Source of the DNA: Streptomyces sp. Tue 6430
Lineage (GTDB): Bacteria > Actinomycetota > Actinomycetes > Streptomycetales > Streptomycetaceae
Assembly: GCA_021568835.1 (NCBI GenBank)
Contig: JAKGSH010000005.1
Location: 57,192 to 121,191, forward strand
Length of the DNA stretch: 64,000 bases
Reading direction: 5' to 3'
Below the pieces are notes generated by a model that ran no database searches, had not been told where the DNA came from, and saw only the letters and a list, made by a program, of their open reading frames with translations. Each line of letters opens with the position of its first letter. Positions within the stretch are counted from its first letter, which is position 1. Position numbers and translations under genes: made by a program. This document shows positions 35,478 to 44,669 of the stretch, in pieces.

Positions 35478-36311
35478 ATGACAACGACCCATGCCGACTG
35501 GGTACTGCCCACCGGCGTCCCCGGACTGCTGAGCTTCACCTCGAAGTTCGAGGCGGTCCTGGCCGACCTCCAGCGGGCGCTGACCGCGACGGACCCGTCG
35601 GCCTCCACCGGACCGGCCTGGTACGCGCCGGTCGTACCGCGCGCCGACATCGACCGCGCCCAGTACGCCGAGTCCTTTCCGCAATTGCTCGGATCCGTGC
35701 ACGCGTTGCGGACCGGCGCGAGCCCCGACGCACCGCAACTCGCCGCCGCCCGGTCGGAGACCGACGTGGTGCTCGCCCCCGCCGTCTGCTACAGCGTCTA
35801 TCCGCAGATCGCCGACCGTACGATCGACGAGGCCCGCTTTTTCGACGCGGTCGGCCATTGCTACCGCCACGAGGCGACCAGTGAGTACGGCCGTTTCCGC
35901 TCCTTCCGGATGCGCGAGTTCGTGGTGGTCGCCGGGAAGGACGAGGCCTGGCAATGGCGGGACGGCTGGATCTCCCGTACAGAGGCGCTGTTCACCAGGC
36001 TCGGCCTGAAGTTCTCCGTCCAGCAGGCCAGCGATCCCTTCTTCGGCCCCGGAGACCGGTTCATGCGCAGCAGCCAGCTCCAGCAGGACCTCAAGTACGA
36101 GTTCCACACCGAGGTGTACGAGGGCGATCCGGGGACCGCCATCGCCTCGGCCAACAGCCACAAGGACCACCTCGGCGAGCGGTTCGCGATCGGCTTCGCG
36201 GACCAGGGGCCGGCGCACAGCTCCTGCATGGCCTTCGGACTCGAACGGACCGTCTCCGCCCTCATCCACGCACACGGCGACAACCTCGACGACTGGCCCG
36301 ACATCGCCTGA
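35478..36311 (+). CDS. Amino acid:[carrier protein] ligase (class II aaRS-like)
   Basis: 277 residues, ATG at 35478 with a CGAGGAGCG site. It contains the class II synthetase core of the atypical SerRS-like family that aminoacylates carrier proteins rather than tRNA. Motif 2 is GHCYRHEATSEYGRFRSFRMREF (Arg130, Glu132). Motif 3 is SSCMAFGLERT (Arg257). Cys104 and Cys250 fit the Zn ligands of archaeal-type SerRS. No tRNA-binding domain is present. Known members charge Gly or Ala onto a phosphopantetheine carrier. Only 41 bases separate it from the C-PCP gene, whose carrier domain lacks an A domain. The amino acid is not predictable by eye. Confidence 0.88.
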   Translation: MTTTHADWVLPTGVPGLLSFTSKFEAVLADLQRALTATDPSASTGPAWYAPVVPRADIDRAQYAESFPQLLGSVHALRTGASPDAPQLAAARSETDVVLAPAVCYSVYPQIADRTIDEARFFDAVGHCYRHEATSEYGRFRSFRMREFVVVAGKDEAWQWRDGWISRTEALFTRLGLKFSVQQASDPFFGPGDRFMRSSQLQQDLKYEFHTEVYEGDPGTAIASANSHKDHLGERFAIGFADQGPAHSSCMAFGLERTVSALIHAHGDNLDDWPDIA

Positions 36312-36325
36312 GCCCGACAGACCGG

Positions 36326-36360
36326 GCCCGGTGGTTCAGCCGCGTGCTGGACCACCGGGC
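36326..36360. terminator. Hairpin shared by convergent genes
   Basis: GCCCGGTGGTTCAGC and GCTGGACCACCGGGC form a 15-bp stem with one mismatch and a 5-base loop. It lies just after the ligase stop (36311) and overlaps the end of the convergent regulator gene (36336), so it probably terminates both directions. Confidence 0.7.
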
Positions 36361-37668
36361 TCCGGCGTCGGGCGCCCCGTGCGCAGCAGCACCTCGGCGA
36401 CGAAGGGGGCCAGCTGGTAGTGGTAGGGGTGAAGGGGGCGGGCAGCAGGAGCGAGGTGTCCAGCAGGTCCGAGACGAGCGTGAGCGGATTCGTCGTGGAA
36501 CCGTGCCCCGGCCGGTCGTACCGCGTGCTGATCTCGTCCAGCGCGAAACGCTGCGTGGGCAGCGCCGCGATGCGTTCGAGCAGCAGCCGGTGGTCGTCGC
36601 TGAGCAGGTCCACGCTCCACAGGATGCTGTCGGACACCGACCGCTGATGGCGCAGCAGCGCGTGGTCGTTGGACCAGAGCATCTCCGGCGTGGGTCCGTA
36701 CGAGATCATCAACCGGATCGGTATGGCGCGCAGGCACTCCGCGGCGAATTCGATGTAGCGGGGCAGGCCACCCAGCCGCCGGCACAGCTCGGCCACCAGC
36801 GGCAGGTCCTTCTCCAGCTCGGCGATGGCCGGGGACCCGCTGCCGACGTGTCTCAGGAAGAGCTCCACGGCGGGCGCGGCGGACAGCGGTTCCCCGGACG
36901 GGTGGTCCAGCGTCAGCGGCTGGATCTCCCTGTTGGCGCCCATCCGCTCGGTGAGTCGGCGGCGCGTGGTGATGAGGATGTGCACGGCGGGGAACCCGGC
37001 CTGGAGCTCCCGGACGGCCGCCATCACACCGGCCGGCACGTGCTCGGCGTTGTCCAGCACCAGCAGCATGTCGGTGTCGGGACCGGGCTCGCCCCGTCCG
37101 GCGCCCGGCTGCTCCGGCGAACGGCCCGGGACATCTGCCGCCGGACCCGGTTCAGCACCACGGCGGCCTGCTCGCCGTGCCCGGCGTCCTCTGCCTCCAG
37201 GTCGCCGAGCTCCACCGCCTCCACACCGTCCCGGAACAGATGGCCGATCCGGGCGGCCACGTCCAGGGCCATCCGGGTCTTGCCGACCCCGCCCGGGCCC
37301 AGGAACGTGGTCAGCCGGTGCGTACGGACGGTGTGCGCGAGCTGCTGGTGCGCGGAACCGCTGCCGACCAGCGCCGAGGAGGGCACATCGAGCCCACCCC
37401 ACCGGGCCGACTCCGGCCGCTCCGCGCCCTGCTGCTGCTCGTCGGCCACGCCGAGCGCGTTCACCAGAAGATCCACCGAGGAGCGGCGCGGGTTGCGCAC
37501 CCGGCCCAGCTCCAGGTTCCTGATGGTGCGTACGCTCAGTCCCGAGTGTTCGGCCAGTTCCTCCTGCGTCCAGCCACGCTGGATGCGCAGCGCCGCGAGC
37601 CGCCGGGAGTTCCAGGTGGGCCGGTGCGCACCGAGCAGGGTGAATCCTTCGGTGTAGTCGACGGTCAT
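36336..37668 (-). CDS. HTH (XRE-type) regulator with NB-ARC ATPase domain, frameshifted
   Basis: ATG at 37668. Residues about 17-70 are a helix-turn-helix: SRRLAALRIQRGWTQEELAEHSGLSVRTIRNLELGRVRNPRRSSVDLLV. The NB-ARC domain then begins with RLTTFLGPGGVGKTRMALDVAARIG (P-loop). A shift near 37090 continues with TDMLLVLDNAEHVPAGV (Walker B) and ILITTRRRL. Another near 36430 gives the end LLLPAPFTPYHYQLAPFVAEVLLRTGR. Joined length is about 440 residues. It lacks the long TPR tail of AfsR-like proteins. It overlaps the ABC transporter gene (ATGA) and is probably a pathway-specific regulator co-expressed with export. Confidence 0.78.
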
Positions 37669-39453
37669 CGATACCCCTGAGATTGAAGTTCGAACAGCTC
37701 GGCGTAGAGGCCGCCTTGCTCCATCAGCTCCCGATGGCTGCCCTGCTCCCTGATTTTCCCGCCGTCCAGGACGACGATCAGATCGGCCATGCTCACCGTC
37801 GAGAAGCGGTGGGAGACCAGAAGCGTGACGGTGTTGCGGCTGCGGCCGGCTCGCCCCGCTGCCGCGAAGCGCTCGAACAGCGCGTTCTCGGTGTGCGCGT
37901 CCAGTGCGGCCGTCGGCTCGTCGAACACGGTGATCAGCGGATCGGTGCGCATCAGGCCGCGGGCCAGCGCGAGGCGCTGCCACTGGCCCCCGGACAGCTC
38001 CACCCGTCGTCCCAGCGCGTGCCGAGCCAGGTGTCCAGTCCCTGCGGCAGGCGCTCCACGACGCCCGAGGCGTCAGCCCGCTCCAGGGCCGCGCTCACCG
38101 CGGCCCGGTCCTCGATCCGCGGCAGGTCGCCGACGCCCACCGTCTCCACGACCGGGAACTCCAGTCGCGCGTGGTCCTGGAACGCCGCGGAACAGCGGGC
38201 CCGCCACTGCGCCATGTCGCAGGTGGCCAGGTCGACCCCATCCACCAGGATCGCACCGGAGTCCGGCCGGTAGAAGCCGCACAGCAGCTTGATCAGCGTG
38301 CTCTTGCCCGCACCGTTGTCCCCGACCAGGGCGACCACGGCGCCGGGCGGCAGCAGCAGGTTCACCCCGTCGAGTACGGCCCGACCGCCTTCCGTCTCCG
38401 GATAGCCGAAGCCGAGATCCCGCAGCTCGATGCCCCGGCTCAGCGTGTCGGGCAGGGTGGCGGAGGTGGTCCGGCCACGCCGCTCGTCGGCCACGTAGTC
38501 CTCCAGCCACACCAGGCGCCCGCCCACTCGCAGGACCACCAGGAAGTAGGTGCCGTAGCGCACCGCCGTCCCCACGGTCATGGTGAGCTGGGCGGCCAGG
38601 CCCAGGACCAGGACGACATCGCCGGCCGTGGCCCGGCCGCGCACCGCGAGCACCATGACGAGCGTGACGGCGGCGATGTACCCGAGCGTGGTGATCAGCG
38701 CGTCTGTCGCCTGCAGGCCCGCTCCGCGCCAACTCGCGCGGTTGCGCTGCCCGATCACCGTGTCGGAGACCTGCCGGTGGCGGGAGCCGAGCAGGTGCGT
38801 CAGACCGTAGACCCGCAGTTCACCCGCCGCGTCGGTGGAGGTGCCGAGCTCGAACAGGTGCCGGCGCAGCCGCTCCTGCTCGCTGGTCGCCTCCTGCGCC
38901 CGCACCGTCAGATCCCGGCTGACCTTGCCGAGCCAGAAGGACACCACCGCGAGCACGGGCAGGCACAGCAGCAGGGGTCCACCCCGGCCAGCAGGACGGC
39001 GGTGACGATCAGTGTCGCACCGACCCGCAGCACACCCGCGGTCGCGTTGACCATGCCCGAGAGTTGGAACTGCTGCTCGCGGATGCGTTGCACCTGGTCC
39101 AGGTACTCGGGGTGCTCGTGGTGGGCCAGTCCCTCGGCGCCGCCGATCAGCCGCATCAGCCGCCGGCTGGCCGCCGCCGTGGCGCGTTCCTGGACGGTGA
39201 ACAGGCAGTGCACGTAGTAGAAGACCGAAGCCAGGGCGACGCCGACGGTGACCGCCAGCATCACCGCGGAGCCCAGGCCGAGTCCGGTGTCCCCGGAGAC
39301 GGCGGCGTCCACGATCATCTTCGCGCCGAGACCGCCGACGGGCACCGAGACCTCGAAGACGATGCCGGTGAGGAACTGCATCGCCGCGTGCCAGGGGGCG
39401 GCCCCCACGCCGATCCGCATCAGCTCCCGATAGCCGCGCAGCGTCCTAAGCAT
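37665..39453 (-). CDS. ABC exporter half-transporter 1 (TMD-NBD), frameshifted
   Basis: ATG at 39453, overlapping the end of the second transporter gene. The membrane domain comprises several helices ([41 protein letters not shown]; after a shift near 38960, [19 protein letters not shown] and so on). The nucleotide-binding domain has [19 protein letters not shown] (Walker A) and, after another shift near 38000, [15 protein letters not shown] (signature), [12 protein letters not shown] (Walker B) and [24 protein letters not shown] (H-loop). It is about 595 residues in total. With the next gene it probably forms a heterodimeric exporter of the peptide product and may confer self-resistance. Confidence 0.85.
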
Positions 39454-41359
39454 GGTTCGCCTCCGCGGCCGCCGTGCGTCCCGCGGCCGCGTTCCGTCCC
39501 CGTCGCGGCGCCACGAAGCGCGCTGCCTGCAGGTCGAACATCGCCGCGTACCGTCCCCGCCGGGCCAGCAGTTCCTCGTGCGAACCGTCTTCCACGACCG
39601 CACCTCCTTCGAGTACGACGATCCGCTCGGCGCGCCGGACGGTGGAGAAGCGGTGCGAGATCAGGATCGTGGTGAGTCCGGCGGTCAACTCCAGGAACCG
39701 GTCGTAGATCTCCGCCTCGGCCCGTACGTCGAGGGCCGCGGTCGGCTCGTCGAGGATCAGGACCCGGGCGCCTGCGTCCACCGCGAACAGGGCCCGCGCC
39801 AACGCCACCCGCTGCCACTGTCCGCCGGACAGATCGGTCCCCCTCGTGTACTGCGGTGAGAGCACCGTGTCCCAGCCGTGGGGGAGCCCCTCGATCATGG
39901 TCAGCGCGCCGGCCCGGTGCGCAGCCTCGCGCAGCCGGTCACGGTCGGCGGCCCAGCGCGGGGCGCCCATCGAGATGTTCTCGGCCGCGGTCAGTTCGTA
40001 CCGCGCGAAGTCCTGGAACAGGACGCCGATCTTCTCGCGCCAGGCCGCCGGGTCGAGGTCCGCCAGTTCGTGTCCGTCGACGCGGATGCTGCCGCCGGTC
40101 GGTCGGTGCAATCCGCAGATCAGCTTCACCAGCGAACTCTTGCCCGCTCCGTTCTCCCCGACGACGGCGATCGAGCGGCCCGCGGCGATCCGCAGATCGA
40201 CGCCGGTCAGGGCCTCCCGGTCGGTCCCGGGGTAGCGGAAACGGACCCCGCTGAAGTCGATGCTGCTGGTCGGGAAACCGACGGGCAGCTTGTCGATCCG
40301 CTGCTGCTGCTGCGGCACGGACAGCCGCGCGTCCAGGCCCAGGGCACGGGGGACGGCGGCGCCGGCGTAGGAGAGATAGGCGTTGTTGTCGTCGAAGGCC
40401 GTGTAGTTGTTGGCCAGGGCCAGCGCCTGTGCGTACACGGCCACGGCGCCGATCCCGATGTCGTGGTGCACGGCGGCCCAGGCGAGCATGCCGTACGACA
40501 CCAGGTTGACCAGCGCGACCGCCCCGGTGGAGCACAGGACGACCCGGGCGCGCGGCCTGCGCTCCCGCCACACCGGCTCGGTCGCCTCCCGCCAGGAGCG
40601 GTCGAACCGCTCGATCAGCCAGTCCAGCAGGCCCCAGATCCGCACCTCCTTGGCAGCGGGCCGGGAAAGCACCAGATCGCGCAGGTACTCCGCCCGGCGC
40701 AGCGCGGTGCTGCGCCCGCCGCCCACCTGCCCGACCCGGAAGTACTCGCGCTGCATGAAGTGCACGACCACCGGCCAGGCCACCAGCCACAGCAACCCGA
40801 TCCACCAGTGGAAGAACAGCAGCAGGGCCGCTGCCGCCAGCGCGCGCAACCAGGCCGGCAGGACCACCGCGAGGGCGGTCACGGCGTGACTGGGCCGGTC
40901 GGTCTCCGCCATCCCCAGCCCGCGCACCACCCGCAGCGCGTCGAGCACTTCGGGGTCGGTCAGATGCGCTGTCCCCTCCGGGCGCCCCACTGCCGCCATG
41001 ACCCGCTGCTGGAGATCCCGATCGACCTCGCGGCCGAGGGTCTCGCCGAACGCGGTCAGCAGCGGCGCCAGGGTCTGCTGCACCAGCACCAGCGCGCCGG
41101 CCGTGGCCAGCAGTACGAAGGTGTGGCGGCCGGCGGGTGAGGACAGGCCCGCGTCGAGCGTGGCGTGGATCGAGCCGATGAGCAGACCGGTCACCACCGC
41201 GCCGGCCATCGGCAGCACCGCCGCGGTCAGCACGCCGAGCAGGCCCAGTACGGCCTTGCTCCGGTTGACCCGGGGGAGCAGCCGCAGGAGGGCGAGGATG
41301 CCGTGGACGGTGGGGGGGATCCTGGGCCTTCGGCTCAGGGGGATGCGCACAGGGGACAT
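39446..41359 (-). CDS. ABC exporter half-transporter 2 (TMD-NBD)
   Basis: 637 residues in one intact frame, ATG at 41359. The membrane domain occupies about residues 15-330 (AVLGLLGVLTAAVLPMAGAVVTGLLIG, FVLLATAGALVLVQQ, LAAAALLLFFHWWIGLLWLVAWPVVVHF and others). The NBD includes IAVVGENGAGKSSLVKLICG, GVLFQDFARYELTAAENI (Q-loop), [29 protein letters not shown] and TTILISHRFSTVRRAERIVVLEGG. All catalytic motifs are intact. It overlaps the start of transporter 1 by 8 bases, supporting stoichiometric synthesis of a heterodimer. First gene of a three-gene export/regulator operon. Confidence 0.92.
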   Translation of the reverse strand: MSPVRIPLSRRPRIPPTVHGILALLRLLPRVNRSKAVLGLLGVLTAAVLPMAGAVVTGLLIGSIHATLDAGLSSPAGRHTFVLLATAGALVLVQQTLAPLLTAFGETLGREVDRDLQQRVMAAVGRPEGTAHLTDPEVLDALRVVRGLGMAETDRPSHAVTALAVVLPAWLRALAAAALLLFFHWWIGLLWLVAWPVVVHFMQREYFRVGQVGGGRSTALRRAEYLRDLVLSRPAAKEVRIWGLLDWLIERFDRSWREATEPVWRERRPRARVVLCSTGAVALVNLVSYGMLAWAAVHHDIGIGAVAVYAQALALANNYTAFDDNNAYLSYAGAAVPRALGLDARLSVPQQQQRIDKLPVGFPTSSIDFSGVRFRYPGTDREALTGVDLRIAAGRSIAVVGENGAGKSSLVKLICGLHRPTGGSIRVDGHELADLDPAAWREKIGVLFQDFARYELTAAENISMGAPRWAADRDRLREAAHRAGALTMIEGLPHGWDTVLSPQYTRGTDLSGGQWQRVALARALFAVDAGARVLILDEPTAALDVRAEAEIYDRFLELTAGLTTILISHRFSTVRRAERIVVLEGGAVVEDGSHEELLARRGRYAAMFDLQAARFVAPRRGRNAAAGRTAAAEANHA

Positions 41360-41412
41360 GGGATGGGCACTCTTCCTGTCCGGTCCGGGTGATGCCGCGG
41401 TCAGTGGGGCGC

Positions 41413-41444
41413 AGGGGTGCAGGGGTGCAGGGGTGCAGGGGTGC
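41413..41444 (+). repeat. Tandem 8-bp repeat, four copies of AGGGGTGC
   Basis: Four perfect copies of an 8-base unit upstream of the ABC transporter operon, 55 bases before its start codon on the minus strand. Copy number probably varies between strains. Confidence 0.95.
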
Positions 41445-41557
41445 AGAGGCGCGGGCCACCTCAAGGTAGAAAAGCCAGGGTTCGACGACGGTATGGCGGA
41501 GGTATGGATCGGCTGTGCTCCGCACCGCCCACGCCCGAGGCGGCCGCCCTGACCGGG

Positions 41558-42553
41558 TCAGATCAGGACGGCCCCGTTGCCGGGCCGACAGCCGCGGCTG
41601 CGGCGGTGGTCCAGGTGTACGAAGACGCGGTGCAGCCAGCGGTCCGCACCGTCGTAGCGGGGTGAGAACGCGACCCGGCCGTGCACCACGACGCGGTTGT
41701 CGACGAAGATCATGTCGCCGGGGCGCAGGACGACGTCGGTGCGCACCGCCCACAACGCCTCCCGCAGCTGCGCCAGGGACTTCTCGGCGTTCTCGTCGAT
41801 CCCGCTGGTGGCGTGGAAGTCGACGCAGATGTCGGGATCCTCGGGAGCGCCGTCGAGCACCGGCCTCGGACCGGACGGACCGGTCGAACGGAAGGACGGC
41901 GGCGCCTCGGTGAGGAAGCGCGGTTCGTGCAGGACGGTACGGGTTTCCTCGTCGATCAACGCGAGCGCCCGCCGGATGGAGGCGACCTGGGTGCCGACCA
42001 GGTCTTCGTGCGCGGGCCGCAGGCACAGCAGTCCGACGTAGTCGGGGCGGTGCGGGTGGAAGGCGTTCTCGGTGTGGAACTCCAGGCGGACCGAGCCACC
42101 GTTGCTCTGCGAGTCGGCCAGCGCCGGGACCGGGACGACGTTCTGCACCATCGCGCCCTGCTTCTCGTTGCGGTAGGCGACGACCGTCCCGAGCGCACTG
42201 CCCAGCAGCATCGCCAGTGCCGCCGGGGCCGTGGCCACGTGTTCCACCGAGTCCCGCACGGTGGGGGTGGGCGGCAGGGGACCGGGAGACAGCGGGAGGT
42301 TGCTGAAGGTCAGGGTTCCGTCGGGTCCGGCGTCGTGGCTGAAGTCCCGCATCGCCCCGCTCAGCCGCTCGGGCAGGCCGCAGCTCGCCCGGCGGGCGTG
42401 GATCCGCCAGCCTGGATCGTCCACCAGCGCCGGTTCGGCGCGGGTCAGCCGCCGGACCAGCACGGCGAGGTCGGCCCGTTCCTCACCGGTGAGTTCGAGG
42501 AGCGCGGTTTCATTTCCGTGATCGGTGTTCGCGCTCGCCATGGTTGAGGTCAC
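41558..42553 (-). CDS. Fe(II)/2-oxoglutarate-dependent amino acid beta-hydroxylase (VioC/AsnO type)
   Basis: 331 residues, GTG at 42553 (an ATG lies 12 bases later). The metal triad is LEFHTENAFH (His160, Glu162) and FVDNRVVVHGRVAF (His291). The 2-oxoglutarate Arg follows in SPRYDGADRWLHR. The His-x-Glu rather than His-x-Asp and PDYVGLLCLRPAHED are characteristic of the clavaminate-synthase-like group. That group holds VioC (Arg 3-hydroxylase) and AsnO (Asn 3-hydroxylase). The free A domain nearby has an Asn-like code, so beta-hydroxylation of Asn is an attractive guess. It is transcribed divergently from the PCP-thioesterase gene. Confidence 0.88.
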   Translation of the reverse strand: MTSTMASANTDHGNETALLELTGEERADLAVLVRRLTRAEPALVDDPGWRIHARRASCGLPERLSGAMRDFSHDAGPDGTLTFSNLPLSPGPLPPTPTVRDSVEHVATAPAALAMLLGSALGTVVAYRNEKQGAMVQNVVPVPALADSQSNGGSVRLEFHTENAFHPHRPDYVGLLCLRPAHEDLVGTQVASIRRALALIDEETRTVLHEPRFLTEAPPSFRSTGPSGPRPVLDGAPEDPDICVDFHATSGIDENAEKSLAQLREALWAVRTDVVLRPGDMIFVDNRVVVHGRVAFSPRYDGADRWLHRVFVHLDHRRSRGCRPGNGAVLI

Positions 42554-42771
42554 GCTCGTCTCTCTTCTTCCGAATTCCGCGTTATCTCTGGGGCGATTGC
42601 ATAAATCGCCGTTCTGGCGACCCTCGGCGAGTCTTTACGGCTGCTTGCCGCCATCTCCAGGCAGTGGACCGGCAATTGGCGGAGCGGAACTTGCCTGCCG
42701 GATGCCTGTACCGCGACCGCGCGGGAAATGAAGCTTTCCGGGAAGCTCGACACAAGAGACGGAGTAGTGCC

Positions 42772-43856
42772 GTGCACCCGACCTTGCGGAATGGAATACC
42801 GCTCAGCTGCCAGGCAGTGGAGCGCCTGCTGTGCGAGATCTGCAGTGAGCATTTCGGGCACGCGGTCTCGCCGTACGACGACTTGTTCGAGCTGGGCGGT
42901 GACTCGTTGTCGATCATCGAGATCGCGACCGCGGCGCGGGCGCTGGGGCTGCCGATGCGCAGTTCGGACGCCCTGCGGCACCCGGTGCCGGCCCGACTCG
43001 CGGAGTATCTGACGCTACCTCGTGCTCCGGCGCCGGGCCCGCGGCCGGCCGCCTCGACCCGCACGCCGGTTCGGCAACGGCAGCGGATCCGGCCGGGACG
43101 GAAGTCCGGGCGATCCCCATCACCGGCGGCGACGCGGCGGAAGCGCTCCATGTGGTGCACTCGGAAAGCCATGTACGTGCCGAACGGGACGCGGTCGCGG
43201 CCTGGGTGGGCGCACGCGCGGCCGTCGGCTACCTGCTGCCGGACACGGGCGCCCCGACCGCTCCCGGTGGGACTCTCGCCGAACTGACGGACCGTTGTCT
43301 GCCCGCCCTGCTCGACCACCGGCCTGCGGACGGCTACCGGCTGGCAGGATTCGGCCATGGCGCGGTGGTCGCCCTCGAACTGGCCCGCAGCCTGCGCGAG
43401 CGCGGCCACCCCGTCGCCCTGCTGGCGCTGATCGCCCCACCGGCCGGACGCACCGCCAAGGAGCCGGCCGCGACCCTGGACGATCTACTGGCCAGGAGGC
43501 TGGCGGCGCTGGCCGGACGGTTCGCACTCACCGGCGCCGAGAGCCTCGAGGACATCCACCTCAGGCTCCGTGAAGCCGGCTGGTACGAGCACGTGGCACG
43601 GCCGCAGGACCTGCCGCGACTCCAGCTCGCCTGGGCCCGCACCGCCCTCGCCGTCCAGGAATACGACTACCCGGCCTACGCGGGCCGGGCCGTACTGGTC
43701 GCCGACACCTGTTCCGCCCATCCGGCCGAGCGGGCGTGGGACGACAACGCCGAGCGGCTCACGGTCCACCGGCTCGACCTCGGACTCGACTGCTCGCTGC
43801 CGGTCATCGGCGACCGGCAGGTGGCCGACCTGATGAGGAAGGCGCTGGACACATGA
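42772..43856 (+). CDS. Carrier protein - thioesterase-like didomain (PCP-TE), frameshifted
   Basis: From a GTG at 42772: QAVERLLCEICSEHFGHAVSPYDDLFELGGDSLSIIEIATAARALG is a PCP with Ser in GGDS. Near 43020-43050 the frame shifts. The second part (AIPITGGDAAEALHVVHSESHVRAERDAV and on to 43856) is an alpha/beta hydrolase domain. At the nucleophile elbow it has YRLAGFGHGAVVALELA: Gly-Phe-Gly-His-Gly, so the Ser of GxSxG is replaced by Gly. The domain may be non-hydrolytic, or the change may be an error. About 360 residues joined. It overlaps the next thioesterase gene by ATGA. This PCP is a candidate partner of the free A enzyme at 44666. Confidence 0.75.
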
Positions 43857-44669
43857 ACGCCGTCCCCAGGACGGCGGCCGCGGCCGCCCCCCGGACCACG
43901 ACGACCCCCTCCCGGCCGGTCGCCGACCGGTCGATCGCCCGGCTGCGACCCGCCGAGGACCCCGGGCTGCGGCTCATCTGCTTCCCCCATGTCGGTGCGG
44001 GCGCGACCGCCTTCAGACCCTGGCTCGAGCACCTGCCGCCCGAGGTCGACCTCTGCGCGATCCGGCCCCCTGGCCGGGAGAGCCGGATACGCGAGGCCCT
44101 GCTCACCGACGGGCGCTCCCTGCTGGACGAGGTCGAACCGCACCTGGCACCCCTGCTCGACGTGCCGTTCGCCGTGGTCGGGCACTGCTCGGGAGCGTGC
44201 TGGCCCACGAGTTCACACGGCGGCTGCACGCAGCCGGCGGTCCCCTGCCGGTCGAGCTGGTGGTCTCCTCATCCGAGGGGCCGCGCGAGCGCGTCGTCGA
44301 GGACCCGCCGCTGCACCGACTGTCCGACCGCGAGTTGCTCACGAGGGTCGTCTCCTACGGCGGCATGGCGAAACAGGTCTTGGAGGACCCCGACCTGATG
44401 GCCATGTTCGAACGCATTCTGAGGGCGGACTACCAGGTCGTCGAGACACTCGAACACTCCCCGGGTCCTGCGCTGGACCTGCCGGTCACCGTCATCGGCG
44501 GGCGCCGCGACGGATTCGTGAGCGCCCGGGCGATGTCGGCGTGGAGCGCCGAGACCACCAAGGAGTTCGCCCTGCACCTGCTGGACGCGGACCACTACAT
44601 CCTCAACGAGGCGGGAGCACTGATGGGACGGATCGCACGACGGCTGCTGGTACGAGGGGCGGCGGGTGA
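43853..44669 (+). CDS. Type II thioesterase with Cys at the nucleophile position, frameshifted
   Basis: LRLICFPHVGAGATAFRPWLEHLPPEVDLCAIRPPGRESRI is the N-terminus typical of type II thioesterases, which clear misloaded carriers. The elbow reads VPFAVVGHCSGA: Gly-His-Cys-Ser-Gly where GHSxG is usual, so Cys sits at the nucleophile place. After a shift near 44205 the frame continues VLAHEFTRRLHAAGG, SSSEGPRERVVEDPPLHRLSDRELL, LPVTVIGGRRDGFVSARAMSAW and LDADHYILNEA (catalytic His). The second frame stays open to 44895. A further shift near 44650 would end it at the TGA overlapping the next GTG, the likelier end. Confidence 0.78.

Noticed and set aside
36560..37660. Plus-strand frame opposite the HTH/NB-ARC regulator
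   Set aside because: The minus strand has the helix-turn-helix, P-loop and Walker B; the plus frame has none.
39939..42026. A 695-codon minus-strand frame over the ABC exporter
   Set aside because: The neighbouring frame encodes all ABC motifs intact; this one is an Arg/Gly-rich shadow.
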